Part shown: in pieces, positions 43,908 through 53,083 of the stretch
How positions within the stretch are numbered: position 1 is the first letter of the stretch
Layout: the number at the start of each line of letters is the position of its first letter
Assembly: GCA_934277545.1 (NCBI GenBank)
Contig: CAKQUG010000002.1
Location: forward strand, 62,001-126,000
Length of the DNA stretch: 64,000 nucleotides
Direction of reading: 5' to 3'
Origin: an uncultured Alphaproteobacteria bacterium
Lineage (GTDB): Bacteria; Pseudomonadota; Alphaproteobacteria; RF32; CAG-239
The notes under the pieces: generated by a model
Told to the model about the DNA's origin: nothing
Database searches by the model: none
Seen by the model: the letters and a program-made list of their open reading frames with translations, nothing else
Made by a program: the position numbers and the translations under genes

Positions 43908-45476
43908 ATGTTACGTATTAACAATATTTCTATGCCGCTGAACGCAAGCGAACAGCAGCTAAAACAAAAAGCCGCGCAAAAATTGGGAGTTAAAGAAACA
44001 GAACTCCAAGATTTTACCGTATCAAAAAAATCGGTTGATGCGCGCAACAAAAATAATGTGCATTTTGTTTATAGTGTGGATTGCAATTCGGCGTCAAAAG
44101 TGCGTGATAAAGATATTGAACAGCTGTCCGATGTAGAAAAATTGATGTTTAACCTCAAGGCAGACGGCGCTCGTCCGATTGTGGTCGGCAGCGGTCCGGC
44201 CGGTATGTTCGCCGGTCTTGCTTTGGCGGAAGCCGGTTTAAATCCGATTATTTTGGAACGCGGAGCGCCGGTGGAACAACGCCAAAAAGATGTGGCGGCG
44301 TTTTGGCGAGGCGGCGAGCTGAAGGCAAATTCCAATGTGCAGTTCGGAGAGGGCGGCGCCGGTACTTTTTCGGACGGCAAATTGATGACTGGTATCAAAA
44401 AAGACAAGTTTACCGCCAAGGTTTTGCAAGAATTTGCCGCTGCCGGAGCGCCTCAGGAAATCCTTTATTTGGCCAAGCCTCACATTGGGACGGATAAATT
44501 GCGTCTGGTTGTCAAAAATATTCGGCAAAAAATACTGTCTTTAGGCGGAGAATATCGTTTTAACAGTCAGTTAACCGGACTTATTATCAAAAATGATAAA
44601 CTTACGGCGGTTAAAGTTACAGATGAAAAAGAAACTTATGAATTGCCTGCGAATAAGCTGTTTTTAGCTATCGGGCATAGTGCGCGCGATACTTTTGAAA
44701 TGCTGTATAACTGCGGCGTGCGTATGGAACAAAAGCCGTTTTCGGTCGGCGCCAGAATAGAACACAAGCAAACATTGATAAACAAAGCTCAATACGGCAA
44801 AGCGGCGGAAAGTCCGTATTTAGGCGCGGCAGATTATAAAATGGCGGTGCATTTGCCAAACGGGCGTTCGGTATATACGTTTTGTATGTGTCCGGGTGGC
44901 GTGGTTGTGGCGGCTGCTTCCGAAAAAGGACGAGTGGTTACAAACGGTATGAGCGAATTTTCCCGTGCTGCCGAAAACGCTAATTCGGCTTTGCTGGTGG
45001 GGGTTTCTGAAAAAGATTTTGGCAGTAATAATCCGCTGGCAGGTATGTATTTTCAGCGTAAATTAGAGGAAAACGCTTTTATTGCCGGTAATAAATCATA
45101 TCGTGCTCCGGCTGTTTTGGTTGGAGATTTCTTGCGGCGCAAAGTTTCGCAAAAATTAGGCGAGGTGCGTCCGTCCTATCTTCCGGGCGTGGCTTTAGGC
45201 GGATTTAAACAGATTCTGCCGGAAGAAATAGCGGATTCTTTGCGGCTGGGTATTGTTGAAATGGCTAAAAAACTGCACGGATTTGATTGCTATGACGCGG
45301 TTTTGACCGGAGTTGAAACCCGCAGTTCTTCACCGGTGCGGATTGTGCGTGATGAAACCATGCAAAGCAATATCAAAGGGCTGTATCCTTGCGGAGAGGG
45401 CGCAGGTTATGCCGGAGGAATTACTTCTGCGGCGGCAGACGGTCTGAAAGCGGTTTATTCTTTATCCGCTGAATAG
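43908..45476 (+). CDS. FAD-dependent dehydrogenase (COG2509 type)
   Basis: 522 residues from ATG 43908 (AGGGG upstream). After an N-terminal domain of about 90 residues the FAD motif VVGSGPAGMFAGLALAEAG appears (about 98), then GEGGAGTFSDGKL, a hallmark of this uncharacterised flavoprotein family, AIGHSARDTFEML, and a C-terminal GEGAGYAGGITSAAADG. The family is widespread, cytoplasmic and has no firmly assigned substrate. Confidence 0.9.
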   Translation: MLRINNISMPLNASEQQLKQKAAQKLGVKETELQDFTVSKKSVDARNKNNVHFVYSVDCNSASKVRDKDIEQLSDVEKLMFNLKADGARPIVVGSGPAGMFAGLALAEAGLNPIILERGAPVEQRQKDVAAFWRGGELKANSNVQFGEGGAGTFSDGKLMTGIKKDKFTAKVLQEFAAAGAPQEILYLAKPHIGTDKLRLVVKNIRQKILSLGGEYRFNSQLTGLIIKNDKLTAVKVTDEKETYELPANKLFLAIGHSARDTFEMLYNCGVRMEQKPFSVGARIEHKQTLINKAQYGKAAESPYLGAADYKMAVHLPNGRSVYTFCMCPGGVVVAAASEKGRVVTNGMSEFSRAAENANSALLVGVSEKDFGSNNPLAGMYFQRKLEENAFIAGNKSYRAPAVLVGDFLRRKVSQKLGEVRPSYLPGVALGGFKQILPEEIADSLRLGIVEMAKKLHGFDCYDAVLTGVETRSSSPVRIVRDETMQSNIKGLYPCGEGAGYAGGITSAAADGLKAVYSLSAE

Positions 45477-45504
45477 CCCTGTTTTTCTTATGTTTTGTCA
45501 AAAG

Positions 45505-45679
45505 TGTGTAAAAAAAACGACCGTTTAAATTGGACTCGTTTTTAGCATTTTTTTTAAAATATCATAAAATCAGTAAAAAAGCAATAACTTTTTATTTTTA
45601 CGCTATTTTTTGCGTTTTTTCAGGCTTATACGCCGCTCTTTTCTGACTGTGTAAAAATAACGGTCGTTTTTTTTACACA
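45505..45679 (+). repeat. 21-bp perfect inverted repeats flanking a promoter region, copy 1
   Basis: Left arm 45505-45525 and right arm 45659-45679 are exact reverse complements (TGTGT, eight A, CGACCGTT and its complement) separated by 133 bases. The same arms with the same spacing (134) occur at 61191-61366. Blocks between the arms are also shared in the same order: TTTAAAT.GGACT, GCAATAACTTTTTAT and GACTGTGTAAAAAT. The right arm ends 15 bases before the next start codon, so the AGGAGG ribosome-binding site lies just outside. TTTTGTCAAAAG precedes the left arm in both copies. Confidence 0.85.
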
Positions 45680-45694
45680 ATAGGAGGAACAAAA

Positions 45695-47719
45695 ATGTTT
45701 AAGTTATTGAATAAAATATATATTATCGGAGTGCTGTGTTTGGCGGCGACTCCGGCTTTTGCGCGGGTGTGTTTCCTGCCGGACGGAAATTGCGAAGCCG
45801 GCAAAGCCACATATTCGCCGGTCAATAATATTACAGGCTGCGAATATAAAGATGAAAATGCAGCAAAAAACGGACTTGGCGAATGTCAAGAATACTATCA
45901 AAGCGGAATGTGTTATTACAGACGTTGCAAAATGTCGGAAAAAGAATGTTTGGAAGCGGCTCACGACTCTATTCACAAGTGGATAACGCAAAATTATCCC
46001 AAAATTGATATTTTAAGACCCGGACTAGGTTTAAAATCCAATGTCATAAATGGAACAGGAACAGTTGTAACCCCGGATATAACTGTAAATCCGGTGTTAA
46101 GGGTAACTAAGCAAAAATGTGTGGTTTGCAAAGACGGCTGCTGGAAACTGGAGAACAGTGCGTACGGTCCGGACACGGAACATACATGTAAAGAGATGGG
46201 GTATAAAACGAAAGAAAACTGCACAGCCGATTATGTAAAATTTGTACCGGTAAATTTAATTGATAAAAACGGTGAGCGTTGCGGCAAATGTGAAAATTTG
46301 GCCTGTATGGAAATGGGCGGACTTAAAACAGAAGGCAGCTGTGCCGCTGGCGAGAAATTTGTGTATGCCAATAAAATTGACGGTTTCAACAATAGATGCG
46401 GAACTTGTGAGGCTGTAGCAGTACCATTGATAACTATAAAAATCACTAATAAATCAGACACGAAATTTGATAAAACTGAGAATAGTGCTAATGGTTTAGT
46501 CATGACAAAAACTACAAGCACTACAACAACTTCATTTACAACCACTACTTCTGATAACAGCACCCATAAAGTGCAACTACGATTCACTCAAATTGATACA
46601 GAATTTAGTACACCAAATTCAGGCGGAATTGATAATGGACTTATTTCCGGAGGTGGTAATGTCAATATATTAAAGGAAAAATCTGTTGCCAACACTAGCA
46701 ATATATCCAATAATGCTTCAGCTAATAACCCTCGCACAATAACCATTGGAGAGAATGAAAATGCAACAACATCTCACTCTCAAGAAATAAAGAGATTCCT
46801 CATAGGTAATTCCACAGTAGAGGCAACCAGTTCTTGCTTAATGACCCTTATTATTGATAGCAAAGAGGTTCAGTCATTTGCTTATCAGGGGGATAATCTC
46901 TGGTGCAATGAGTTATGTAAAAACTTTGCAGATCTGAATTATGACGAAGTTTATTCGTACGATGAGTATAATGTGAAATTTGAAAACAGTTCAGAACAAA
47001 TTATAACAAAGAATACTTGTGCTACTTGGGATTTAAAAACAGAAACTGAGGCTGATTGCGGCGCAGGTGAGATATTCCAGCAAGATACCACTCATAAAAC
47101 CGACGACAACGGCGATAAATGCGGTACTTGTGTGAAAGATAATTCGCAGTGTTATGGTACAGCTAATATATATTTGGCATATTATAGTGGTTGGCCAGAC
47201 GATAAAAGTATTCTAAAAGGGTTTCAATCTATTGAGTTAGGTTTCAAATCTGCTGATAAAGTATCTGAATTATCATATAAAAGTGGTGTTTCACAAACAT
47301 CGGTTACTTTGGATGGTAGTCATACTTACTATAACGCCGTTGAGCCAACATATTCCAATGACACCACTAAATGTTATTACAAAGTGATAACAAAGGAGGA
47401 ATATGAAAAAACAACAGGACTTACATTAAAGACCAGCGGGCGTCCGAATAGCATAAGTGGCTTATCTTTCTATGGTTCGATTTGGCAAAAATGGTCTAGT
47501 AACAATGTAGTTACCTGTAAAGGCGATTGGGTCGCAATTATGGCTTGCGTCACTAACCATGGAGAACGTGATCTAAATCAAAACTCATATTGCAGAGACT
47601 ATGATAGCAACTATGGTTCTTGCTATGGTGACGCTAAGGGCGGAACATCTCTGCCTTCCGAAATTAAAGGAGGTTTGTCAGATCAAAAATCATGCTGTGT
47701 TAAACGCGGAACGCGATAA
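45695..47719 (+). CDS. Cysteine-rich secreted protein (CFLPxGNC family)
   Basis: 674 residues, AGGAGG upstream. Signal peptide with cleavage near AFA (about 24), then RVCFLPDGNCEAGK, matching the mature N-terminus of the protein at 30732-32702. Several short disulfide-type repeats follow (CVVCKDGCWKLEN, CGKCENLACMEMGGLKTEGSCAAGEKF, CGTCEAVA, later CGTCVKDNSQC). A Thr/Ser-rich stretch (about 268-290) separates them from a globular middle. The C-terminal 190 residues form another cysteine-containing domain. Probably surface-exposed or exported; function unknown. Confidence 0.85.
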   Translation: MFKLLNKIYIIGVLCLAATPAFARVCFLPDGNCEAGKATYSPVNNITGCEYKDENAAKNGLGECQEYYQSGMCYYRRCKMSEKECLEAAHDSIHKWITQNYPKIDILRPGLGLKSNVINGTGTVVTPDITVNPVLRVTKQKCVVCKDGCWKLENSAYGPDTEHTCKEMGYKTKENCTADYVKFVPVNLIDKNGERCGKCENLACMEMGGLKTEGSCAAGEKFVYANKIDGFNNRCGTCEAVAVPLITIKITNKSDTKFDKTENSANGLVMTKTTSTTTTSFTTTTSDNSTHKVQLRFTQIDTEFSTPNSGGIDNGLISGGGNVNILKEKSVANTSNISNNASANNPRTITIGENENATTSHSQEIKRFLIGNSTVEATSSCLMTLIIDSKEVQSFAYQGDNLWCNELCKNFADLNYDEVYSYDEYNVKFENSSEQIITKNTCATWDLKTETEADCGAGEIFQQDTTHKTDDNGDKCGTCVKDNSQCYGTANIYLAYYSGWPDDKSILKGFQSIELGFKSADKVSELSYKSGVSQTSVTLDGSHTYYNAVEPTYSNDTTKCYYKVITKEEYEKTTGLTLKTSGRPNSISGLSFYGSIWQKWSSNNVVTCKGDWVAIMACVTNHGERDLNQNSYCRDYDSNYGSCYGDAKGGTSLPSEIKGGLSDQKSCCVKRGTR

Positions 47720-47852
47720 GATATAGGTAAAATCATATTGATAAAAAATTCAAAAAGCATAGAGAATGTTTCTCAGCTTGAGTAGAGCGAAAATTTTCTA
47801 AGGAGGTGGTGCAACACTTAAAAATAAAAACAAAATCCTAATTATATCAAAA

Positions 47853-47886
47853 ACTCCGGCGGTCCCCAATCCGTCGGAGTTTTTTT
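47853..47886 (+). terminator. Terminator of the cysteine-rich protein gene
   Basis: ACTCCGGCGG/CCGTCGGAGT, 10 bp with one wobble, plus T run. The 130 bases before it hold no gene. Confidence 0.85.
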
Positions 47887-47952
47887 GTGTGGTTTGTTAA
47901 AAATAAAAAAGAACCGATATAAAAATATCGATTCTTTTTTGTAAAGTAGTGT

Positions 47953-48819
47953 TTAACCACGAGAATAAAAGTTGGCGTTGCCGTTGTTTATAACCATCAA
48001 CAGGTCGTCATTGAAGCCGACAAAATCCATGCCGTCGGGATATTTGTCAGCTAAATCCGTGTTAAGCGTTCCGTCGTAGTCGTAAACGAAATACTTGCCG
48101 TTGCGGCGCAAAGCAAACAGGCGATGTGTGTCATCGATAATGGCAAATTCTTCAACATTGTCAAACGTCTTCCAAGAGCCGTTGTAGAAAATGTTGGCTT
48201 TTTTGCCGGCAAGCTCAGAGCAAATAGCAAAATACTTGGTATGACTACAGCAGATAACATTCTGTTTGTCGCACAGCACATCTTTGTTATAAAGAGAATA
48301 CAGGCGATAATTGCCCGGTGTGCCGCAAACAAGCAAGCTGTCGCCTAAAAACACTTTGTGCTCGGCCGGAATAGGATAAGCAAAAGAAATTTTCAGACCG
48401 TTGTAACGGTAAACTTGCCACTCGCCGTCCGCCGTAAACGCAATGTAGCGCTTAGAGCGTTTAACGGCTTTAGTCTTTCTTTCCAACACAATTCTGTTGC
48501 CGTTCAGTAACAGAATTTCGGTGCAGGCAGCGTCGACAATCAGATAGTTATGATCACCATGCAGCTTGTAAATTGCAAATTTGGTCTGCGAAAAGTTTGA
48601 AACTTTTTGACCCTCCAAATTGAACAAACCGGCATTGGTAAAGATGAGACCTAATTCAACCTCCACCCGTGGAGCCGAATCTGTCGGAATGTTCTCCAGC
48701 GGTGTCATTTTAGCAATGTTTCCATCTTCATCGCCTTCAATGTGATTGAGCGTGTACTTACCGTTGGTTTCAACAAGAACTAACTGAAAGTCAGGAAAAA
48801 GTTTAAAATCCATAGACAT
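47953..48819 (-). CDS. Hypothetical protein with repeated beta-strand pattern
   Basis: 288 residues from ATG 48819; ATG 48813 is equally possible and the longer frame is unlikely. No signal peptide. The sequence has regularly spaced short strands ending in turns such as NGKYTL, DGEWQVYRYNG, PGNYRLYSLYN and NGKYFVYDYDG, which suggests a beta-propeller of WG-repeat type. No enzyme motif is seen. Confidence 0.7.
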   Translation of the reverse strand: MSMDFKLFPDFQLVLVETNGKYTLNHIEGDEDGNIAKMTPLENIPTDSAPRVEVELGLIFTNAGLFNLEGQKVSNFSQTKFAIYKLHGDHNYLIVDAACTEILLLNGNRIVLERKTKAVKRSKRYIAFTADGEWQVYRYNGLKISFAYPIPAEHKVFLGDSLLVCGTPGNYRLYSLYNKDVLCDKQNVICCSHTKYFAICSELAGKKANIFYNGSWKTFDNVEEFAIIDDTHRLFALRRNGKYFVYDYDGTLNTDLADKYPDGMDFVGFNDDLLMVINNGNANFYSRG

Positions 48820-48940
48820 AAAAATACTTAAAATTAAACAATTATACTTAAAACATTTTATATATAGCACATTTGGACAAATTTGTCAAATAAAAAAAGA
48901 CAGCCGAAACTGCCTAAAATTGTTTGAGCGGAAAAGAGGA

Positions 48941-49795
48941 TTATTTTTTGATATTGGCGGTTAAAATCTGCAAAACTTTTACCAGTTCCTCTTTCATTTT
49001 TGCGCGTTCCACCACCATGTCAACCATACCATGCTCCAGTAGATATTCGGCGCGCTGGAAACCTTCCGGCAGTTTCTCGTGAATGGTTTGTTCAATCACT
49101 CGCTGCCCGGCAAAGCCGATTAAACAGCCTTTTTCAGCGATATTAACATCGCCAAGCATGGCAAAAGAAGCCGAAACACCGCCTGTTGTCGGGTCGGTTA
49201 AAATAGAAATATACGGAATACCGGCTTCTTTCAGCTCGTTAATAGCTGCGGTGGTGCGAGCCATTTGCATCAGCGAAAGCATACCTTCCTGCATACGAGC
49301 TCCACCGGAAGCAGCCACCGTGATTAGCGGTTCTTTATCCTGTAAAGCCAATTTAGCCGCTTTTACAATTCCTTCGCCTACGGCAACCCCCATTGAACCG
49401 CCCATAAATGAAAAGTCCATGGCGGCAACCACGCTGGCAATGCTGCCGATTTTGCCGCGAGCCACTTGAATGGCGTCTTCGCAGCCGGTTTTTTTGCGGT
49501 TGCTTTTCAGTCTGTCGCTGTATTTTTGAATGTCTTTAAATTTCAGCGGGTCGTCTTGAACAGAAGGTAATTCAACTAAAGTATATTGCTCATCGTCAAA
49601 CAGCAACTTAAAACGTTTTTCCACATACAAACGCAGATGATGTCCGCAAGAAGTGCAAACATAATGCGAATCTTTCAATTCTTTAGAAAAAAGCATCTGG
49701 TTGCAATTAGGGCAGCGCACCCATAAATTGTCGGCAATTTCTTTTGGTGTTGTTTTTTTAATTTTCGGACGGACTATTTCTGTCAACCAGTTCAT
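48941..49795 (-). CDS. accD: Acetyl-CoA carboxylase carboxyltransferase subunit beta
   Basis: 284 residues. AccD with AccA transfers the carboxyl group from biotin to acetyl-CoA, the first step of fatty-acid synthesis. The N-terminal zinc ribbon is intact (C28, C31, C47, C50), and the crotonase-like core contains GGSMGVAVGEGIVKAA and the TDPTTGGVSASFAMLGD loop. The start overlaps the lapA stop. In many alphaproteobacteria accD follows trpFBA and precedes folC; neither is here. Confidence 0.96.
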   Translation of the reverse strand: MNWLTEIVRPKIKKTTPKEIADNLWVRCPNCNQMLFSKELKDSHYVCTSCGHHLRLYVEKRFKLLFDDEQYTLVELPSVQDDPLKFKDIQKYSDRLKSNRKKTGCEDAIQVARGKIGSIASVVAAMDFSFMGGSMGVAVGEGIVKAAKLALQDKEPLITVAASGGARMQEGMLSLMQMARTTAAINELKEAGIPYISILTDPTTGGVSASFAMLGDVNIAEKGCLIGFAGQRVIEQTIHEKLPEGFQRAEYLLEHGMVDMVVERAKMKEELVKVLQILTANIKK

Positions 49796-50232
49796 TTATT
49801 TTCCTTTCTTGAAAACATATTTTTCAAAAAGCGCCAGCGGGCTTTGGCTTTTTCGGCTTTTTGTTCTTTAATTTCCGTTTTTTGAGCCTCTGCGGTGGCT
49901 TTTGCCTGTTGTTCCAAACCGGCAATATTTTGCTTTAAGCCGCTCACGGTTTCGTTCAGCTTTTCCTGTTCTTTGTTCAGCGCTTTGTTGGTTTTACGCT
50001 GCTGTTTCAGCTCTTTTCGAACCGGAGCCGCGCCAAACCAGGAATTGATTTTTCCCCACACAAAGCCGTAAATCAAAAACACAAACAGCACCAGTCTGGT
50101 GTTTATGTGCATTTCACTGTCAAGCGGCCACAGAGACAGCACAAATTTATCTTCTGAAACCTGAGCGTTATAAACACCCCAAAGCGCCACCAGCACAAAA
50201 GGAATTTCAATTAAATAATGCAAAAGTTTCAT
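49792..50232 (-). CDS. LapA-domain inner-membrane protein
   Basis: 146 residues. Two hydrophobic segments (about 5-22 and 45-63) are followed by a long Lys/Glu/Gln-rich coiled coil, the layout of LapA/DUF1049 proteins that act with LapB in LPS assembly control in gammaproteobacteria. In alphaproteobacteria a similar gene regularly follows ihfB, as here. The tail is longer than usual. The assignment is by layout and context. Confidence 0.7.
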   Translation of the reverse strand: MKLLHYLIEIPFVLVALWGVYNAQVSEDKFVLSLWPLDSEMHINTRLVLFVFLIYGFVWGKINSWFGAAPVRKELKQQRKTNKALNKEQEKLNETVSGLKQNIAGLEQQAKATAEAQKTEIKEQKAEKAKARWRFLKNMFSRKENK

Positions 50233-50266
50233 GGTACTGCCTCCTGCAAAAGAGAAAAAGTTTATA

Positions 50267-50548
50267 TTATTCTGCGTTCAACCGGTCGTGAAGCTCTTTA
50301 CCGGTTTTGAAGTGCACAATGTTTTTAGACGGCACGTTAACGCGGGTTTTATTTTTCGGGTTAATGGCTACGCGCGGATTTCTGGTTCTTACCGAAAATG
50401 CGCCGAAACCTCTGATTTCCACTCTGTCGCCGTCAGCTAAAGCCGACGTAAGTTTTTTAAACACGACATTAACGATGTTTTCAATGTCTTTCAAAGTTAA
50501 GTTCGGCATTTTAGCCGCAATTCTTTCAACTAATTCAGATCTGGTCAC
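50267..50548 (-). CDS. ihfB: Integration host factor subunit beta
   Basis: 93 residues, IHF/HU fold. The DNA-intercalating beta arm holds RNPRVAINPKNKTRVNVPSKN with the key proline, and GFGAFSVRTRNPR is the family signature. KIVHFKxGKELHDRLN-type ending favours IhfB. It bends DNA and helps assemble promoters and recombination complexes. Confidence 0.93.
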   Translation of the reverse strand: MTRSELVERIAAKMPNLTLKDIENIVNVVFKKLTSALADGDRVEIRGFGAFSVRTRNPRVAINPKNKTRVNVPSKNIVHFKTGKELHDRLNAE

Positions 50549-50627
50549 TTTATCCTCACATTACAATATACAAATTAAACAATTTCTTTTTAGATACACT
50601 TTTATTTTGAATATATCCATATAATTT

Positions 50628-51287
50628 TTAAGATTTTACACAAACATCAGGTGCTCGTAAATATAAAGGTTTAGGATAATTCAGTTTTTTTGCATTATAT
50701 TTTTGGATGGCGCAGGCTGCCAAATCGGTGATTGAGGCGTTTTTATCCATACGGATGGTATGCAGAACCAAACCGCTCGGCCGGTCTAAAAAGCGCTCAA
50801 CCCCGTTGCCGATTAAAGTTACGGTTTTGCCCTTGAGGCGGCTGATAATTTCTTCATACGGCAAAGCCTCGGCGTCGCAAAGTTTTTCCAAGCGACCGCT
50901 AAACAGCTGAAAATAAAAATCGGCACGCTTGGTTTCAATTATTACGGCATTATAGTCCGTTAGTTCTGCCATATCTAAAGAGTGTACATAGGCTTCAAAT
51001 GCCGAAACTCCGGTTATTTTTAAATTTGGACAGGCTAGACCGAAAGCCCGAGCCGCCGCCAAAGACGAACGCACGCCGGTAAAAGACCCCGGGCCGACGC
51101 AAACCGCTAAAAGGTTTATGTCGGCAAATTTCAGATTTTTTTCCTGTAAAATATTTTGAATTTCCGGCAGCAGGGCTTCAGCCTGTCCGAATTCCATTTC
51201 TTTAACGAATTTTGCAATAACTTTATTGTCTTGCAAAAGAGCTATTGAACAGCTGTCCGCCGTGGTGTCAAAAGCCAATGTTAACAT
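50628..51287 (-). CDS. tsaB: tRNA threonylcarbamoyladenosine biosynthesis protein TsaB
   Basis: 219 residues from ATG 51287; a TTG 9 bases upstream is less likely. TsaB is the non-catalytic partner of TsaD in t6A37 tRNA modification. The ASKHA N-terminus reads LTLAFDTTADSCSIALL, and the family motif CVGPGSFTGVRSSLAAARAFG is intact. It is divergent from the PAS protein gene. Confidence 0.95.
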   Translation of the reverse strand: MLTLAFDTTADSCSIALLQDNKVIAKFVKEMEFGQAEALLPEIQNILQEKNLKFADINLLAVCVGPGSFTGVRSSLAAARAFGLACPNLKITGVSAFEAYVHSLDMAELTDYNAVIIETKRADFYFQLFSGRLEKLCDAEALPYEEIISRLKGKTVTLIGNGVERFLDRPSGLVLHTIRMDKNASITDLAACAIQKYNAKKLNYPKPLYLRAPDVCVKS

Positions 51288-51389
51288 AGTTATCAACCTT
51301 TAAAAAAAATAAATTGCCTATTTGTCTGTGTTTATTTACTATAAATTAAGTAATAAGACAAACATTTTTTTTGTAAAGAAGATTTTGCA

Positions 51390-53033
51390 ATGAACGCGGA
51401 AATACTCAGAGATATAATTTTTATCAGTTTGCTGTTGGTTTTTATCATGCTCGGGATTATTGCCGCCCTGCAGATAAAAATATATAAATATAAACACAAA
51501 ATATATTTTATCCGCCGCGACAGAGAGCGCTGCAACGAAGTTTTATTTGCGGCTAAAGACGGTTATTTTTGCTTTGTTTATCCCGACCAAAAAGTTAAAG
51601 ACCCGCAAAAAGAAATCAGGGAGAGGTGTTCGCGGCGTTTGGCGGTAATGCTGAATTTAGCAGGAGGAACGGCGGCGTCTTTTGCCGAGGTGCTCGATTC
51701 TTTTGCCCGGGAAGACGGTAAAATTTTGAAAAAATATGTTGATTTGCTGCAGCAGGAAGGCCGATTCTTTGAGGATATGCTGTGCTTGAAAAACAATCGG
51801 AATATTTGTGTTTACGGCAGCAGAATCAACGGCGCCGACAATAATTTGTATTGCGATATTGTCTGGTTTCGTGATGTGTCGGCTGAAACTTTGAAAATAT
51901 CCGAGCTTTCGGCTGAAAAATCAGCGGTGGAAAATGTCTGCCGCAATTTGGAGCAGATGATTGACGGAGTCGACTATCCGCTGTGGCTGCGTGATGATAA
52001 TTTGCGCCTGCTGGCGGTTAATAAAAAATATTTGGAATTTTCCGGTTCCTCCAAAAAAGACGTGCTGAGTAATCAGGTGGAAGTCTGTAACGCCAAAGGT
52101 GATAAAGTGGCGTTGACGCTGGCCGAGGCGGCGCAAAAAAGCAAAAAAATGCAAAAGAAAAATTTGAAAATCGTGCGTTCCGGCGAGCTGTTTAATTTTG
52201 AATTGCGTGAAAATCCGTATTACGCCGGCGATACTTTGGATAAAATCGGCACAGTAGGTTATTTGGTGGATAACACGGCTTTGGAAAAAGCCAAGCGCAA
52301 TTTTAAGGTAAACCAAAATAATCACCTGGAAATTTTGGGGGCGTTGGGAACGGCGTTTGCCATTTTTGACAATCATTACAAACTCTATTTTTATAATGCG
52401 TCATTCAAAAGTTTGTGGAATTTGGATAATGAATTTTTAGAAAAAACACCGTCGTATCTGCAATTTTTGGAGACTATCAGAGAAAATAAAATGTTGCCGC
52501 CGGTGCCTGATATAAAAAACTATAAACAAGAAGAAATGAGTGTTTTCGGCGGTTTGCTGGAAACCAAAGAAGACTTGCTGCATCTGCCGGACGGGCGGAC
52601 AATCCGCCGCCTGCGTACGCCGCACCCGAACGGGGTTATTTTTGCGTTTGAAGATGTTTCCGACCGCTTGGCGACTATGCGGCGTTTAAATGAATTGATG
52701 TCTATGCAGCAAAATATTTTGGATAATTTAAACGATTCGGTGCTTATTTTTGCGCCGAACCGGCGGCTTAAGTTTTTCAACCGTGCCTATTTGCGACTTT
52801 GGGGGCTGGACTTTGATAAATTGCAGGATGAGCCGAAAATAGAAGAAGTGATAGGTTTGCAAAAACTTTTCTTTTCTAATGTTGACGATTGGACGGCGTT
52901 TAAGCAAAGCATGCTGGATAACATTATGTCGGGCAGGCGCTTTAATTTGCTGCGCGATGATGATAAAACTTTAGCCGTGTCGCCGCTGATTTTTTACGAC
53001 GGCTCGGTTATGATAACCTATACTGTAAAATAG
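51390..53033 (+). CDS. Multi-PAS membrane protein without kinase domain (DivL-like)
   Basis: 547 residues. One N-terminal membrane helix (about 10-30) is followed by a coiled segment and three or four PAS-type domains: around residues 50-170, 180-300 (DGVDYPLWLRDDNLRLLAVNKKYLEFSG), 310-425 (LGTAFAIFDNHYKLYFYNASFKSLW) and 430-545 (LNDSVLIFAPNRRLKFFNRAYLRLWGL). The build resembles DivL of alphaproteobacteria, which regulates CckA, but the kinase-like C-terminus (dimerisation helix and ATPase) is missing. The frame ends cleanly and the next gene is unrelated, so this is not a simple frameshift. Location near tsaB, EIIA and HPr also fits DivL context. Confidence 0.7.
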   Translation: MNAEILRDIIFISLLLVFIMLGIIAALQIKIYKYKHKIYFIRRDRERCNEVLFAAKDGYFCFVYPDQKVKDPQKEIRERCSRRLAVMLNLAGGTAASFAEVLDSFAREDGKILKKYVDLLQQEGRFFEDMLCLKNNRNICVYGSRINGADNNLYCDIVWFRDVSAETLKISELSAEKSAVENVCRNLEQMIDGVDYPLWLRDDNLRLLAVNKKYLEFSGSSKKDVLSNQVEVCNAKGDKVALTLAEAAQKSKKMQKKNLKIVRSGELFNFELRENPYYAGDTLDKIGTVGYLVDNTALEKAKRNFKVNQNNHLEILGALGTAFAIFDNHYKLYFYNASFKSLWNLDNEFLEKTPSYLQFLETIRENKMLPPVPDIKNYKQEEMSVFGGLLETKEDLLHLPDGRTIRRLRTPHPNGVIFAFEDVSDRLATMRRLNELMSMQQNILDNLNDSVLIFAPNRRLKFFNRAYLRLWGLDFDKLQDEPKIEEVIGLQKLFFSNVDDWTAFKQSMLDNIMSGRRFNLLRDDDKTLAVSPLIFYDGSVMITYTVK

Positions 53034-53083
53034 GGTTGCAATCTGCGTTTGAATATATAAAATATAAGCAGGGGTAATAAAAA

